51,519 nucleotides of DNA from an uncultured Coriobacteriaceae bacterium (GCA_949298635.1 CASFXG010000004.1:1-51519); one strand, 5' to 3'. Positions 17,147 through 26,232 are shown, counted from the stretch's first letter. Translations and numbers: made by a program. Notes: generated by a model not told the origin, from the sequence alone.

Positions 17147-17439
17147 CTTGACCCAGTTTGCTTGGCAGCAGTTTTGATTGCTTTGTGGCAAAAAAGGTGG
17201 CTCAGTTCAGATATGTACGATTGGTATACCGACTTTCCCAAAGTACAGGCTGCATTGGTTTGTCACTGTGTTCGTCAGGGACGATTTACTCAACAAAACC
17301 GCATGATTACTGCTAGAACAACATTCGCCACTGCTTTAGTGGTTCAACTCCTGTTCTGACAATCGTGCATATTTGAATTGTGCCACCATAAAACAGGATG
17401 ACAGAGAGCGTTCCAAAGAAAACTTGAAAGTGGTTAGCG
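17147..17439. other. convergent intergenic region, no gene seen
   Basis: This 293-base stretch separates the convergent uncharacterised gene and the XRE/S24 regulator. It is A+T-richer than its surroundings. Short open frames exist but have no family features or ribosome sites. It may be debris of a former gene. Confidence 0.4.
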
Positions 17440-18111
17440 CTAATACCCCAGGAGATCGCGCGACGCTCGGTACCATACGACAACTCCGAGCACCCTTGCT
17501 CTTCGACGATCTATTGCTACGTCGGGATACATTCCTCGCTGAGGGTTGGCGGTCAGCAACATGCTGTCGTTGCCTCCTTGGAAGCGCCTGATAAGTGGTT
17601 CGGCTCCATCGATGATGACGACTATCGTTGAGCCGTTCCAAGGGGTAGGCTTCGTGTCAACAAGCAAAAGCGCATCACGCGGATAGCTTAGCGTCATGCT
17701 GTTATCGAGAGGTTTGACAAAGAATGATTTAGGATGACGGGCAAGTACATCAGAGGGGAGGGAAGCATTTCCTGCTCGCGCAAGGACGATGTCACTATCA
17801 CGGCGCATAAACTTGAGAATTGGCGCGGAGACTTCCGCGTTGCCATTTTCGGGCGAGGTAGGGTTAATCCGATAGGCGTTATGAAGAAATCGCCGTGCAG
17901 CAAGTCCGTGTTTTTCGCTGAGAATATCATCGCGCGATATTCCGTATTGCGAAACGAGCAATGCAAGGCGGCTCTCGTGCATGGCTGTTTCGCCGGTCTC
18001 CCAGCGTTCGATTGTCCTTCTTGTTACGCCGAGGGACTTACCTAAATCATCTTGCGTTAAACCCTCTTGTAGACGCAACGCGCGGATGTTATCTCCTAGT
18101 GTAGTCGTCAT
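17440..18111 (-). CDS. XRE HTH regulator with S24 (LexA/CI-like) C-terminal domain
   Basis: A 223-residue protein. Residues ~5-60 form a Cro/CI-type HTH (LRLQEGLTQDDLGKSLGVTR, then TIERWETGE). Residues ~100-215 resemble the S24 peptidase domain of LexA/CI repressors, with the candidate nucleophile Ser138 in KPLDNSM. The position where the catalytic lysine is expected (usually V-K-R-L/F) reads LIRRF (Arg175-Arg176), so self-cleavage may be lost. ATG 18111 overlaps the arcA2 stop as ATGA, so the two are translated together. It is a natural candidate regulator of the divergent arcA2 and arcD2-arcA3-arcB2 units. Confidence 0.8.
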   Translation of the reverse strand: MTTTLGDNIRALRLQEGLTQDDLGKSLGVTRRTIERWETGETAMHESRLALLVSQYGISRDDILSEKHGLAARRFLHNAYRINPTSPENGNAEVSAPILKFMRRDSDIVLARAGNASLPSDVLARHPKSFFVKPLDNSMTLSYPRDALLLVDTKPTPWNGSTIVVIIDGAEPLIRRFQGGNDSMLLTANPQRGMYPDVAIDRRRARVLGVVVWYRASRDLLGY

Positions 18112-19352
18112 ACACTCTCTCGTTCTAGCGGTAAGCATAGGCAGTGTGGCCCGCCGAATGATCTTGTAAGTTCGGAAGAGGGGAAGGTAAGTACATCGAA
18201 TCCAGCAGCGGAAAGAGTCGCATTGATTACATCATTTTGTTCAAAGGAGCACACCTTTCCCGGTTCGAGGGAAAGCACCGAGGCGCCGCCTCGCTCGAGC
18301 TCATCGCCCCCGTCCTGATTCGCTTGGCAGACAATCAGCCTAACAGCGGGTATTCCTAGAGCATCTGCTAAGATTCCCGAGAGTCCCTCATCAAGGGCGT
18401 CGACATGAAGTCCGTCGCTGTTGGACTGCCAGGTGAGCTTAAATGCTTCGGTTTGGTCCGCGATGGTTTTCGAACAAACAAACGTTTCTTCGTTGATTTG
18501 CGTGAGATGGCAATCAAGGTGGTCGGGAGATCCGTCTGACGGAAAGCGAAGAGCATACGCAGCACGTCGGCCATCGGTTCCCACCCCATCTCTTGTGAGG
18601 AATGCTCGCGCAATGCTATCAGCTGCTGCCGGATGAGTTCTCAGTCCGATTCTTATGAGCAAGCTGGTGGGGGAAAGTGTCATGGTGTCACCGCCTTCAG
18701 CAAAGTAAGCGCTGTCGTGTCCGTTGACAATGACGGTGTCTCTGAATCGGGGATGGTGTGAGAAGAGCGTGTGGTAGTAGAGCGCTTCGCGGTTCCTTTG
18801 TTTCCAAAATAAACGATTGACACGAACGCATGAACCGAATAGAGTCGCTGGATCACGCGTAAAGAAGAGATCTGTCATCGGGTCGACAAGCAGCATATCT
18901 TTGTCACTTCCAGCGTTCAAAGCGGCGCAGAGTCCACGATGTTCCTGCGGTATGCTGACATCTCGCACATGAAGGCCTTGCATGGTTGTGAGGACAAGCT
19001 CGAGAGGATTTTCGATTGCAGTAATTCGTCGCTTGATGGCATCGAGAAGCTCGACGCCGTGCAAGCCGCTTTCTGCAAGATAGTTTTCAATAAATGCTTC
19101 GCGGATATCATGGTCGGTCATCGTTTGCGCTACAAGATCCTCAAGGTAAAGAACCTCAACGCCGGAGTTTTGTAATAGCCGAACGAATGCCCGGTGCTCT
19201 GCTTGAGCGCGTTCCAGACAGAAGGAGGCGCGTCCAAAAACCCGCTCAAGATCTATGAAGTCATAATTTGTAGCCTCTATTCCGGGGGCGTGCACAAGAA
19301 CGGTTTTAAGTTTGCCGATTTCGCTTTGGATCTCAGTCGATTTATGCTCCAT
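18108..19352 (-). CDS. arcA: divergent arginine deiminase paralogue 2
   Basis: A 414-residue member of the arginine deiminase family. It keeps the catalytic Asp (FTRDPA), Glu (AEGGD), His and Asp (DHLDC) and nucleophile Cys404 (GGPHCLCLP). Two of the three carboxylate-binding arginines are also kept (in WKQRNRE and GLRTH). The third, just before GGP, is Phe399 (SFGGPHC), whereas the other two paralogues in the window have Arg. The catalytic loop HLDTVFT is altered to HLDCHLT. Substrate preference may therefore differ or activity may be low. ATG 19352 has GGAGGTG 5 bases upstream; a GTG 12 bases further up is less likely. It is followed by the XRE/S24 gene. Confidence 0.82.
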   Translation of the reverse strand: MEHKSTEIQSEIGKLKTVLVHAPGIEATNYDFIDLERVFGRASFCLERAQAEHRAFVRLLQNSGVEVLYLEDLVAQTMTDHDIREAFIENYLAESGLHGVELLDAIKRRITAIENPLELVLTTMQGLHVRDVSIPQEHRGLCAALNAGSDKDMLLVDPMTDLFFTRDPATLFGSCVRVNRLFWKQRNREALYYHTLFSHHPRFRDTVIVNGHDSAYFAEGGDTMTLSPTSLLIRIGLRTHPAAADSIARAFLTRDGVGTDGRRAAYALRFPSDGSPDHLDCHLTQINEETFVCSKTIADQTEAFKLTWQSNSDGLHVDALDEGLSGILADALGIPAVRLIVCQANQDGGDELERGGASVLSLEPGKVCSFEQNDVINATLSAAGFDVLTFPSSELTRSFGGPHCLCLPLERESV

Positions 19353-19677
19353 AGGCACCTCCACGTGCTCGTCGATCCTCTACCGCACATTCTAAACAAG
19401 GGAAGATTCACCCGCGTATAGATTGATGGGCATTTGCCGCAATCGCGTTCAACTGCCGGTGGAGTGATTGGCATGAGACGTTTTATGGCGCGAGCCCATT
19501 CAAAGTGGACGTTTCACTACTCATGCCTTGCCGTTTGTACGGCGTAACAGCGAATTTACCGCAACGGAGAGATTGCGCAGTTTGTTTGGCAACACGCCTT
19601 GGTGAAATGGGGGTGACGGAATACAGCGCAAAACCATGGTCAGCGAGGCGCTGTTGACTGAAAGGAGGATTGATAGG
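19353..19677. promoter_or_regulatory. divergent control region arcA2 / arcD2
   Basis: These 325 bases must contain promoters for both arginine units. Visible structure includes CATGAG (19471-19476) and CTCATG (19519-19524) framing a segment with GACGTTT on both sides. The candidate -10-like TATAGATT lies near 19418-19425. No coding sequence was seen. Confidence 0.4.
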
Positions 19678-21114
19678 ATGAGTGAGGGAGCGAGGAAGTT
19701 TAGGCTGCACTTACCACATGTCTACACGATCATTTTCGTGCTCATTGCAGTATTTGCCGTCCTAACATGGATTGTGCCTTCGGGGGCTTTTGAACGTACG
19801 GAAGTTGAAGCGGGTGGGAGCATCCGTGAAGTTACGGTAGCTGGTACTTACACTCCGGTGGATAAGTCGGGCGTTGAGGACGGCGAGCCATTCGATTTGC
19901 GCCAAGGTATTTTTGAAGTGCTTATGGCTCCGACGCGAGGAATTCAAGATGCGATAGATGTCATCGCCTTCATCTTTCTAGTAGGCGGAGCGATTACGGT
20001 GATCAACAAAACCGGTGCTATTGAGACGGGCATCGGGAGCATAGTGAAGCGACTGCGCAACAAAGACGTGCTTATCATACCTATTACCATGCTTTTGTTC
20101 TCAATTGGCGGCACCGTGATCGGCATGTCGGAGGAGACGATTCCGTTTTTCGCCATCTTTGTTCCGATTATGATTGCGGCGGGCTTCGACTCCATGACGG
20201 CATTCATGATCGTGTTCGTGGGCCCTCAGATTGGATATACGGCATCGACCATGAATCCTTTTAGCGTCCTCATCGCTGAGGGCATCATTGGAATTCAAGG
20301 AAATCCCCTGCTATGGCTTCGCGTAATTTCATGGATTATTCTTACAAGCTTAGCAATTGTGTGGGTGACGCGGTATGCCGTACGTGTGAAGAAAAACCCA
20401 GCGCTTTCGTATACACGCGAGACGGATAGCGTGTATCACGACGCCTCTTCCGATGCGTTGGCAAACACTGAGCTTACAGGGCGGCAAAAAGGAGTCCTGG
20501 TTATTTTCGTAGCAGGGATCGCCCTGATCATCTGGGGGCTTATTTCGCAGGGCTGGTATATGGATGAAATATCCGGCGTTTTTGTTGCTATGGGTATCCT
20601 TTCTGGCATTGTCGGTGGGCTTTCTGAGAGTGAAATCGCCGAGGAATTCATTAAGGGATTTGCAGACTTTGCCTATGCTGCCATGGTCGTTGGCATGGCT
20701 CGCGCGATTCTCATCGTCGCTCAGGATGGCATGATTATCGATACCATCTTGAACGCTCTTGCAGGCTCCCTTGCGGGTGTGCCGGGGATTATCTATACGA
20801 GCATCATGTACGTCATTCTTGGCTTCCTGACCATCCTTGTTCCCAGCTCATCAGGGCTTGCGTCGCTAACGATGCCGATTATCGGCCCCTTGACCGAGCT
20901 CATGGGGTTGAACCCAGAGGCGGCGGTAACTGCTGTAACCATGGCGGAGTCCACAATGTGCTTCCTTATCCCGACGAACGCCGTACTCATTGCCGGCTTG
21001 GGAATATGCAAGATTTCTCTGGGAACATGGTGGAAGGCAGTTTGGAAATTCTTCGCCCTCGTAGTCATCGCTGGTCTTGTATTCACAGCGATATCAGGCC
21101 TTATCCCTGCATAG
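19678..21114 (+). CDS. YfcC/DcuC-superfamily transporter, likely arginine/ornithine exchanger
   Basis: A 478-residue membrane protein of the YfcC (C4-dicarboxylate anaerobic carrier-like) family. It shows about 12 hydrophobic segments, an N-terminal LPHVYTIIFVLIAVFAVLTW, VIGMSEETIPFF, MNPFSVLIAEGI and the C-terminal LVPSSSGLASLTMP and FLIPTNAVLIAG stretches. Members of this family replace the APC-type ArcD in many arginine deiminase operons. It precedes arcA3 and arcB2 by short gaps, so the three genes are likely one operon. ATG 19678 has AAAGGAGG at 19661-19668. Third codon positions use more A and T than cluster 1. Confidence 0.85.
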   Translation: MSEGARKFRLHLPHVYTIIFVLIAVFAVLTWIVPSGAFERTEVEAGGSIREVTVAGTYTPVDKSGVEDGEPFDLRQGIFEVLMAPTRGIQDAIDVIAFIFLVGGAITVINKTGAIETGIGSIVKRLRNKDVLIIPITMLLFSIGGTVIGMSEETIPFFAIFVPIMIAAGFDSMTAFMIVFVGPQIGYTASTMNPFSVLIAEGIIGIQGNPLLWLRVISWIILTSLAIVWVTRYAVRVKKNPALSYTRETDSVYHDASSDALANTELTGRQKGVLVIFVAGIALIIWGLISQGWYMDEISGVFVAMGILSGIVGGLSESEIAEEFIKGFADFAYAAMVVGMARAILIVAQDGMIIDTILNALAGSLAGVPGIIYTSIMYVILGFLTILVPSSSGLASLTMPIIGPLTELMGLNPEAAVTAVTMAESTMCFLIPTNAVLIAGLGICKISLGTWWKAVWKFFALVVIAGLVFTAISGLIPA

Positions 21115-21162
21115 GGATGATTATGGCAACGTGCTGTCAGGATGAGCCAAGGAGGGTGTGAT

Positions 21163-22416
21163 ATGCAGAAAAAGAGACTATGCGTCCATAGCGAGATTGG
21201 GACGCTCAAGAAGGTACTTGTGCATCGCGTCGGTTGGGAGACGGGCAATTATCGCGTCGAAGATTTTGATCGAGTGTTTAGCCATGATGCGACGTTTGTC
21301 CGGCGCGCTCAAGAAGAACACGATGCGTTTACTGACTTGATGCGAAAAGAGGGCGTTGAGGTACTGTACCTCGAGGATCTTGTAGCTGAGTCGCTTGATG
21401 CAGGCGGATGCCAGGCGCGGTCAGAACTCATCGAGAAGTATCTTAAATATTCAGATGTGCGCGACCCCTTGTTGCTTGATGCTATTAGGGCACTGCTTGA
21501 GTCCATTACAGATTCTCGTGCGTTGGTTATGCGTATGATCGAGGGCTTGCAATATAAAGACATCGACGTGCCACATGCGGACAGTTATTCGCTCTCGTCC
21601 TTCGAAGGGGAGCTGGGAAAGCCAGACGATTTGCTGGTCATTCCTTTCGATAGTTTGGTATTTACACGCGACCCCATTTCGGTGATAGGTCACGGCGTCA
21701 ACATCAACCGTATGTATTGGCCGCAGCGTAATCGCGAGGTTCCTTTTTACGAGACAATCTTCGATTACCATCCAATGTACTGTGATGTTCCACGTTGGTA
21801 TACGAACGACCTTCCGTTCCACGCTGAGGGAGGCGACGTGCTGAACATCGATGCGCATACGCTGGCGATCGGTCTTTCCCAGCGCACGGAGGCGGGTGCC
21901 ATCGATTTACTTGCTCGGCGTATGTTCTGGGGCAACATGGGAAGTGAAATCGAGACGATATATGCGTTCAAGATCCCTAAGAGCTACGCTTTCATGCATT
22001 TGGATACTGTCTTTACACAGATTGATTATGATGCGTTCACGTATTATCCGGAAATCGAGCGGACGCTTGGCGTTTATAAGATTACCAGAGGGGCTAAGCC
22101 GGATACATGCTCTATCGAGTTGCTCGAGGGATCACTTGCAAACATTCTTGAGAGGATTTTAGGCGTCGACCGTGTACGTCTTGTTCCCTGCGCGGGCGGA
22201 GATCCAGTCCAGGCATCACGCGAGCAATTCAACGATGGATCAAATACCCTTTGCGTAAAACCGGGAACGGTTTGTGTGTATGAGCGAAATGTCTTTACGA
22301 ATGAAGCGCTTGCGAAAGAAGGATTCGAACTGCTTGTTGTCCCCTCGGCTGAGCTTTCGCGTGGTCGCGGCGGCCCGCGCTGCATGAGCATGCCTTTCGA
22401 ACGCGAGGAGCTGTGA
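21163..22416 (+). CDS. arcA: arginine deiminase 3
   Basis: A 417-residue arginine deiminase, the most canonical of the three. It has EIGTLKKVLVHR near residue 12, FTRDPISVIG with the catalytic Asp, MYWPQRNRE, AEGGD, FMHLDTVFTQ and RGRGGPRCMSMP with nucleophile Cys407. All substrate-binding arginines recognised in the family are present. ATG 21163 (MQKKRLCVHSE) is 8 bases behind GGAGGG; the ATG at 21142 lacks a site. It follows the YfcC-type exchanger by 48 bases and precedes ornithine carbamoyltransferase, giving a complete exchange-deimination-phosphorolysis set apart from carbamate kinase. Confidence 0.95.
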   Translation: MQKKRLCVHSEIGTLKKVLVHRVGWETGNYRVEDFDRVFSHDATFVRRAQEEHDAFTDLMRKEGVEVLYLEDLVAESLDAGGCQARSELIEKYLKYSDVRDPLLLDAIRALLESITDSRALVMRMIEGLQYKDIDVPHADSYSLSSFEGELGKPDDLLVIPFDSLVFTRDPISVIGHGVNINRMYWPQRNREVPFYETIFDYHPMYCDVPRWYTNDLPFHAEGGDVLNIDAHTLAIGLSQRTEAGAIDLLARRMFWGNMGSEIETIYAFKIPKSYAFMHLDTVFTQIDYDAFTYYPEIERTLGVYKITRGAKPDTCSIELLEGSLANILERILGVDRVRLVPCAGGDPVQASREQFNDGSNTLCVKPGTVCVYERNVFTNEALAKEGFELLVVPSAELSRGRGGPRCMSMPFEREEL

Positions 22417-22515
22417 CGCCGGTAGTCCGTCGCCGCGCCCGTTCATCTGCGCGCGCTTTGCGGATTGGCAGCTGTATCTAACTATGGCGTGCATTTACGA
22501 GAAAGGAGATTGTTT

Positions 22516-23526
22516 ATGGGACAGAGCTTATCGGGACGTAATCTATTGTGCCTGCTCGATTTTTCTTCAGCAGAAATCGAGCATCTGCTCAACCTGGCAA
22601 CTGACTTCAAACGCTTAAAGCGCAGCGGTGTTCCCCATCGTTATCTCGAAGGTAAGAATATCGTGCTGCTCTTCGAAAAAACTTCTACACGTACGCGCTG
22701 CGCTTTTGAAGTGGGCGCTATGGATCTTGGCATGGGCGTAACCTATCTTGAACCGGGCTCATCGCAGATGGGAAAGAAGGAATCCATCGAGGATACAGCT
22801 CGCGTGCTCGGACGCATGTATGACGGCATAGAGTACCGAGGTTTCGAGCATGAAAACGTTGTAGAGCTCGCTCGTTGCGCGGGTGTTCCGGTCTGGAATG
22901 GGCTTACAAACGACTTTCATCCCACGCAGGCGCTTGCGGATATTATGACAATGCGCGAGGAATTCGGAAACGATCTTTCGGGGCGAAAGTTGACATATGT
23001 CGGTATGGAGGCGGGAAACACGGGCCATTCGCTGATGATTATCTGCGCAAAGCTTGGTATAGATTTTTGCGTTTGTGGCCCGGCCGTCGATGGGGCTTTT
23101 GAGCCGATGTGCAACCCGGACGTATTCGCTGCATGTTGCGAGATAGCGAAGAAGACCGGCGCGCACATTTCGCTTACAACCGATATCGACGAGGGAATGC
23201 GCGATGCAGATGCTGTGTACACGGATGTATGGGTTGGCATGGGACAATCGGATGAACTTTGGGGTAATCGCGTTAAGATCATGACGCCTTATCGGGTTAC
23301 GGCGGACATGATGTCCAAAGCCAATCCCAAAGCAATCTTCATGCACTGCCTTCCCAGCTTCCATGACACCAATACCACAATTGGTGCTGAAATCGCTCAG
23401 AAATATGGTGTGGCTGAGATGGAGGTAACAGACGAAGTGTTCGAGTCGTCGCAGTCGCGGGTATTCCAAGAGGCGGAGAATCGTATGCACACTATCAAAG
23501 CCGTGATGTATGCAACGTTGAAGTAG
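22516..23526 (+). CDS. arcB: catabolic ornithine carbamoyltransferase
   Basis: A 336-residue ornithine carbamoyltransferase. FEKTSTRTRCAFEVG binds carbamoyl phosphate, DFHPTQALADI and YVGMEAGNTGHSL follow, TDVWVGMG is the ornithine loop and MHCLPSFHD holds the catalytic Cys motif. In this operon it would run toward ornithine plus carbamoyl phosphate. A following carbamate kinase gene, usual in arc operons, is absent. ATG 22516 has AAAGGAG 8 bases upstream. The gene ends 30 bases before a strong hairpin. Confidence 0.94.
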   Translation: MGQSLSGRNLLCLLDFSSAEIEHLLNLATDFKRLKRSGVPHRYLEGKNIVLLFEKTSTRTRCAFEVGAMDLGMGVTYLEPGSSQMGKKESIEDTARVLGRMYDGIEYRGFEHENVVELARCAGVPVWNGLTNDFHPTQALADIMTMREEFGNDLSGRKLTYVGMEAGNTGHSLMIICAKLGIDFCVCGPAVDGAFEPMCNPDVFAACCEIAKKTGAHISLTTDIDEGMRDADAVYTDVWVGMGQSDELWGNRVKIMTPYRVTADMMSKANPKAIFMHCLPSFHDTNTTIGAEIAQKYGVAEMEVTDEVFESSQSRVFQEAENRMHTIKAVMYATLK

Positions 23527-23556
23527 CGCCAGCCGAATTGTTGCAGTCAATCAATT

Positions 23557-23586
23557 AGGGGATCGGGAATTGCTTCCCGATCCCCT
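23557..23586. terminator. bidirectional terminator hairpin arcB2 / prs
   Basis: A perfect 13-bp stem AGGGGATCGGGAA with loop TTGC lies between the convergent ends of arcB2 and prs. Short T/A-rich flanks are present on both sides rather than a long T-run. Confidence 0.8.
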
Positions 23587-23626
23587 TGATGAAAAATACG
23601 ATATGGGCCTTGCGGGCGTACGTCCC

Positions 23627-24610
23627 CTACAGCGCGAAGTCTCCGCCGACGAGTTGGGAAACCGACTGCTCGTAGTATACGGCGTTGATGGCGTCGGCGA
23701 ACTCGTTTGCGACCGTGATGGTCTTGATCTTGCCGCCGACCTCGACGGGGATGGAGTCGGTGACGACGCACTCAACGATGGGCGCATCGTTCAGGCGCTC
23801 GATGGCGGGGCCGGAGAAGATACCGTGGGTGGCGCAGACGTAGATGTCGCCGGCGCCCATCTTCTTGAGCTCGCGGACGCTTGCGCACAGCGTACCTGCG
23901 GTGTCGATCATGTCGTCGTTGATGATGCAGGTCTTGCCCTCGATGTCGCCGATGATGCCCATGACCTCGGCGGCGTTGTGGCGCGGGCGACCCTTGTGCG
24001 CGATGGCGAGGCTGCAATCGAGCATGTCGGAGAGCTTTTTGGCAGCCTTGGCGCGGCCTACGTCAGGCGATACGACGACGAGGTTATCGGTGTCGAAGCC
24101 GAGCGAGTTGTAGTACTCGCCGAAGAGGGGCAGCGCGGAGAGGTGGTTCACCGGGATGTCGAAGAAGCCCTGGATCTGGCCCTGGTGCAGGTCGAGCGTG
24201 ATAACGCGGTCGACGCCGGCGCGCTCGAGCAGGTTCGCGACGAGGCGCGCGGTGATGGGCTCGCGCGGGGCGGCCTTGCGGTCCTGGCGCGCGTAACCGT
24301 AGTGGGTGATGACGGCGGTAATGGTGCGGGCGGACGCGCGCTTGGCAGCATCGGTGGCGATGAGCAGCTCCATGAGGGCATCGTTCACGTTGCCGGAAAT
24401 GGACTGGATGAAAAAGACGTCGGCACCGCGCACCGTCTCGTCGAAGCGCGCGTAGATCTCGCCGTTCGCGAACTTCTCGAGCGCAAGGCCGGAAAGCTCG
24501 ACCCCCAGGATCTGGGCGATCTTCTCTGCGAGCGGGCGGTTAGCCGTTCCCGAATAGAGGCGAAGCGTCTTCACCATCTGCAAGGATTTTTTCGGGTCGT
24601 TCTCTGGCAT
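23627..24610 (-). CDS. prs: ribose-phosphate pyrophosphokinase
   Basis: A 327-residue PRPP synthetase, making 5-phosphoribosyl diphosphate from ribose 5-phosphate and ATP for nucleotide, His and Trp synthesis. Signatures include FANGEIYARFDETVRG, YGYARQDRK, DLHQGQIQGFFDIP, VVVSPDVG and the PRPP-binding IINDDMIDTAGT. ATG 24610 is preceded by AAGGAGAGG. It is downstream of glmU by 46 bases; the pair glmU-prs is a common bacterial arrangement. Confidence 0.96.
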   Translation of the reverse strand: MPENDPKKSLQMVKTLRLYSGTANRPLAEKIAQILGVELSGLALEKFANGEIYARFDETVRGADVFFIQSISGNVNDALMELLIATDAAKRASARTITAVITHYGYARQDRKAAPREPITARLVANLLERAGVDRVITLDLHQGQIQGFFDIPVNHLSALPLFGEYYNSLGFDTDNLVVVSPDVGRAKAAKKLSDMLDCSLAIAHKGRPRHNAAEVMGIIGDIEGKTCIINDDMIDTAGTLCASVRELKKMGAGDIYVCATHGIFSGPAIERLNDAPIVECVVTDSIPVEVGGKIKTITVANEFADAINAVYYEQSVSQLVGGDFAL

Positions 24611-24656
24611 TGTTCCTCTCCTTTTTCGAGCTGCCTGGTGCCTGCCAAACGCTTTG

Positions 24657-26048
24657 CTACTTACGGGCGCGCTTGCGCTCGGTATAGCCTTCTATGATGC
24701 GCTGCTCAGTACGCTCGACCGCGAGCGCACCGTCAGGAACATCCTGGGTGATGGTGCCGCCGGCACCGGTGACCGCGTGCGATCCGATGTTCACCGGCGC
24801 GACCATCATGGTGTCCGATCCGATGAACGTGTCGTCGCCAATCGTTGTGGGATGCTTGTTCACGCCGTCGTAATTGCAGGTGATGGAGCCGGCGCCGATA
24901 TTCACACCTGCACCCATGGTAGTGTCGCCGATATACGAGAGGTGGGGGACTTTCGAGCCCTTGCCGATGGTCGATTTCTTGATCTCGACATGCGTGCCAA
25001 TGTGCGCTCCGTCGAGGACATGCGTGCCGGGGCGCAGGTAAGCGCGGGGACCGCACGTGATGTCGTTCTCCAGCACCACGTCGATGCCGACCGTCTCGTC
25101 TACGGAGCAGCGGTCGCCGACGTGCACGTTCGTGAGGCGCGTGTTGGGACCGAGCACGCAATCTTCGCCCACGACGCAGGCGCCGATGAGGTGCGTCTGC
25201 GGCCAGATGACCGTGTCGCGGCCCACGGTTGCGTCCGGCCCGATCCACGCCTGCGCGGGATCGATGAACGTGACGCCCTCGGCCATGAGGCGCTCGTTGA
25301 TGCGGTCGCGCGCGACGGCGGTAAGTTCTGCAAGTTGGGAGCGGCTGTTCACGCCCAGGCCGTCGCGGTAGTCCTCGCAGCAGTACGATGCGACGCGTTC
25401 GCCCGCTTCGCGCAGGATGCCGAGCATGTCGGGCAGATAGTACTCATGCTGGGCGTTGTCGCATCCGACTTCACCGATATGCGCCTTGAGCTGGGCGCCG
25501 TCGAACGCGTAGCAGCCGGCGTTGCATTCGCCGATCGCCGCCTCTTCGGGGGTGCAATCCTTCTGCTCGACGATGCGCAGGAGTGAACCGTCCGTATCGA
25601 GGACGATGCGTCCGTAGCCCTGGGGATCCTGTGGCTTGAAGGAGAGGACGGTCGCGGCGACGTCGCCCGTAGCGACGGTGTTGGCGAAGTTCCTGATGGT
25701 TTCGGGCTGGATGAGCGGCAGGTCGCCGTTGAGCACGACCACGGGACCCGCTTCGATGTCCGTCGCTTCGAGCGCGATGCGCACGGCGTGTGCGGTACCC
25801 AGGCGCTCGGCCTGCTCGACGCATTCGACAACGGCCTGGGAGCTGCCATAGGTGGCATCGATGATGCCGCGCACCTCGTCGGCGTGGCTACCCACGACCA
25901 CCACCACGCGTTCACAGCCGGCGCCAAGCGCGGCGTCGACAACCCAGCAGATCATGGGCTTGCCGAGGATGGCATGGGAGACCTTGGCATGATTCGATTT
26001 CATGCGGGTGCCCTCGCCTGCGGCAAGGATGATAGCGGTTGCGTTCAT
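24657..26048 (-). CDS. glmU: bifunctional GlcNAc-1-phosphate uridyltransferase / GlcN-1-P acetyltransferase
   Basis: A 463-residue GlmU producing UDP-GlcNAc for the cell wall. The N-terminal half is a nucleotidyltransferase (ILAAGEGTRMKS; VVVLNGDLPLI; GECNAGCYAFD). The C-terminal half is a left-handed beta-helix acyltransferase with hexapeptide repeats, IGPDATVG onward, with GAGSITCNYDGVNKHPTTIG near residue 380. ATG 26048 (MNATAI) gives normal length with GGGGGAA upstream; a GTG 21 bases earlier is less likely. glmS, the previous pathway step, is at 38276. Confidence 0.96.
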   Translation of the reverse strand: MNATAIILAAGEGTRMKSNHAKVSHAILGKPMICWVVDAALGAGCERVVVVVGSHADEVRGIIDATYGSSQAVVECVEQAERLGTAHAVRIALEATDIEAGPVVVLNGDLPLIQPETIRNFANTVATGDVAATVLSFKPQDPQGYGRIVLDTDGSLLRIVEQKDCTPEEAAIGECNAGCYAFDGAQLKAHIGEVGCDNAQHEYYLPDMLGILREAGERVASYCCEDYRDGLGVNSRSQLAELTAVARDRINERLMAEGVTFIDPAQAWIGPDATVGRDTVIWPQTHLIGACVVGEDCVLGPNTRLTNVHVGDRCSVDETVGIDVVLENDITCGPRAYLRPGTHVLDGAHIGTHVEIKKSTIGKGSKVPHLSYIGDTTMGAGVNIGAGSITCNYDGVNKHPTTIGDDTFIGSDTMMVAPVNIGSHAVTGAGGTITQDVPDGALAVERTEQRIIEGYTERKRARK

Positions 26049-26204
26049 GTATTCCCCCAAGCGCGGCACATCGTTATGCGCCTGTTATCGTCGAAACACC
26101 ATATCCGATGATAACCCAGCGGGCGGCGTCTGGCGGCGGGAGTGCGTTATCGCGACGAAACGCCACAGCGCGCGATGTGGTGTGTACGTTGCGCTGCCAG
26201 CGCG

Positions 26205-26232
26205 TTGCCGAGCGCGGTACATTCGATACACT
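26205..26232 (+). promoter_or_regulatory. predicted promoter for the ECF operon
   Basis: TTGCCG (26205-26210) and TACACT (26227-26232) are separated by 16 bases and lie 51 bases upstream of the ecfT start. No vitamin riboswitch was recognised between glmU and ecfT, which would have pointed to a substrate. Confidence 0.4.

Noticed and set aside
17162..17359. 65-codon frame between the orphan gene and the XRE regulator
   Set aside because: There is no ribosome site, no family resemblance and no coding-like composition.
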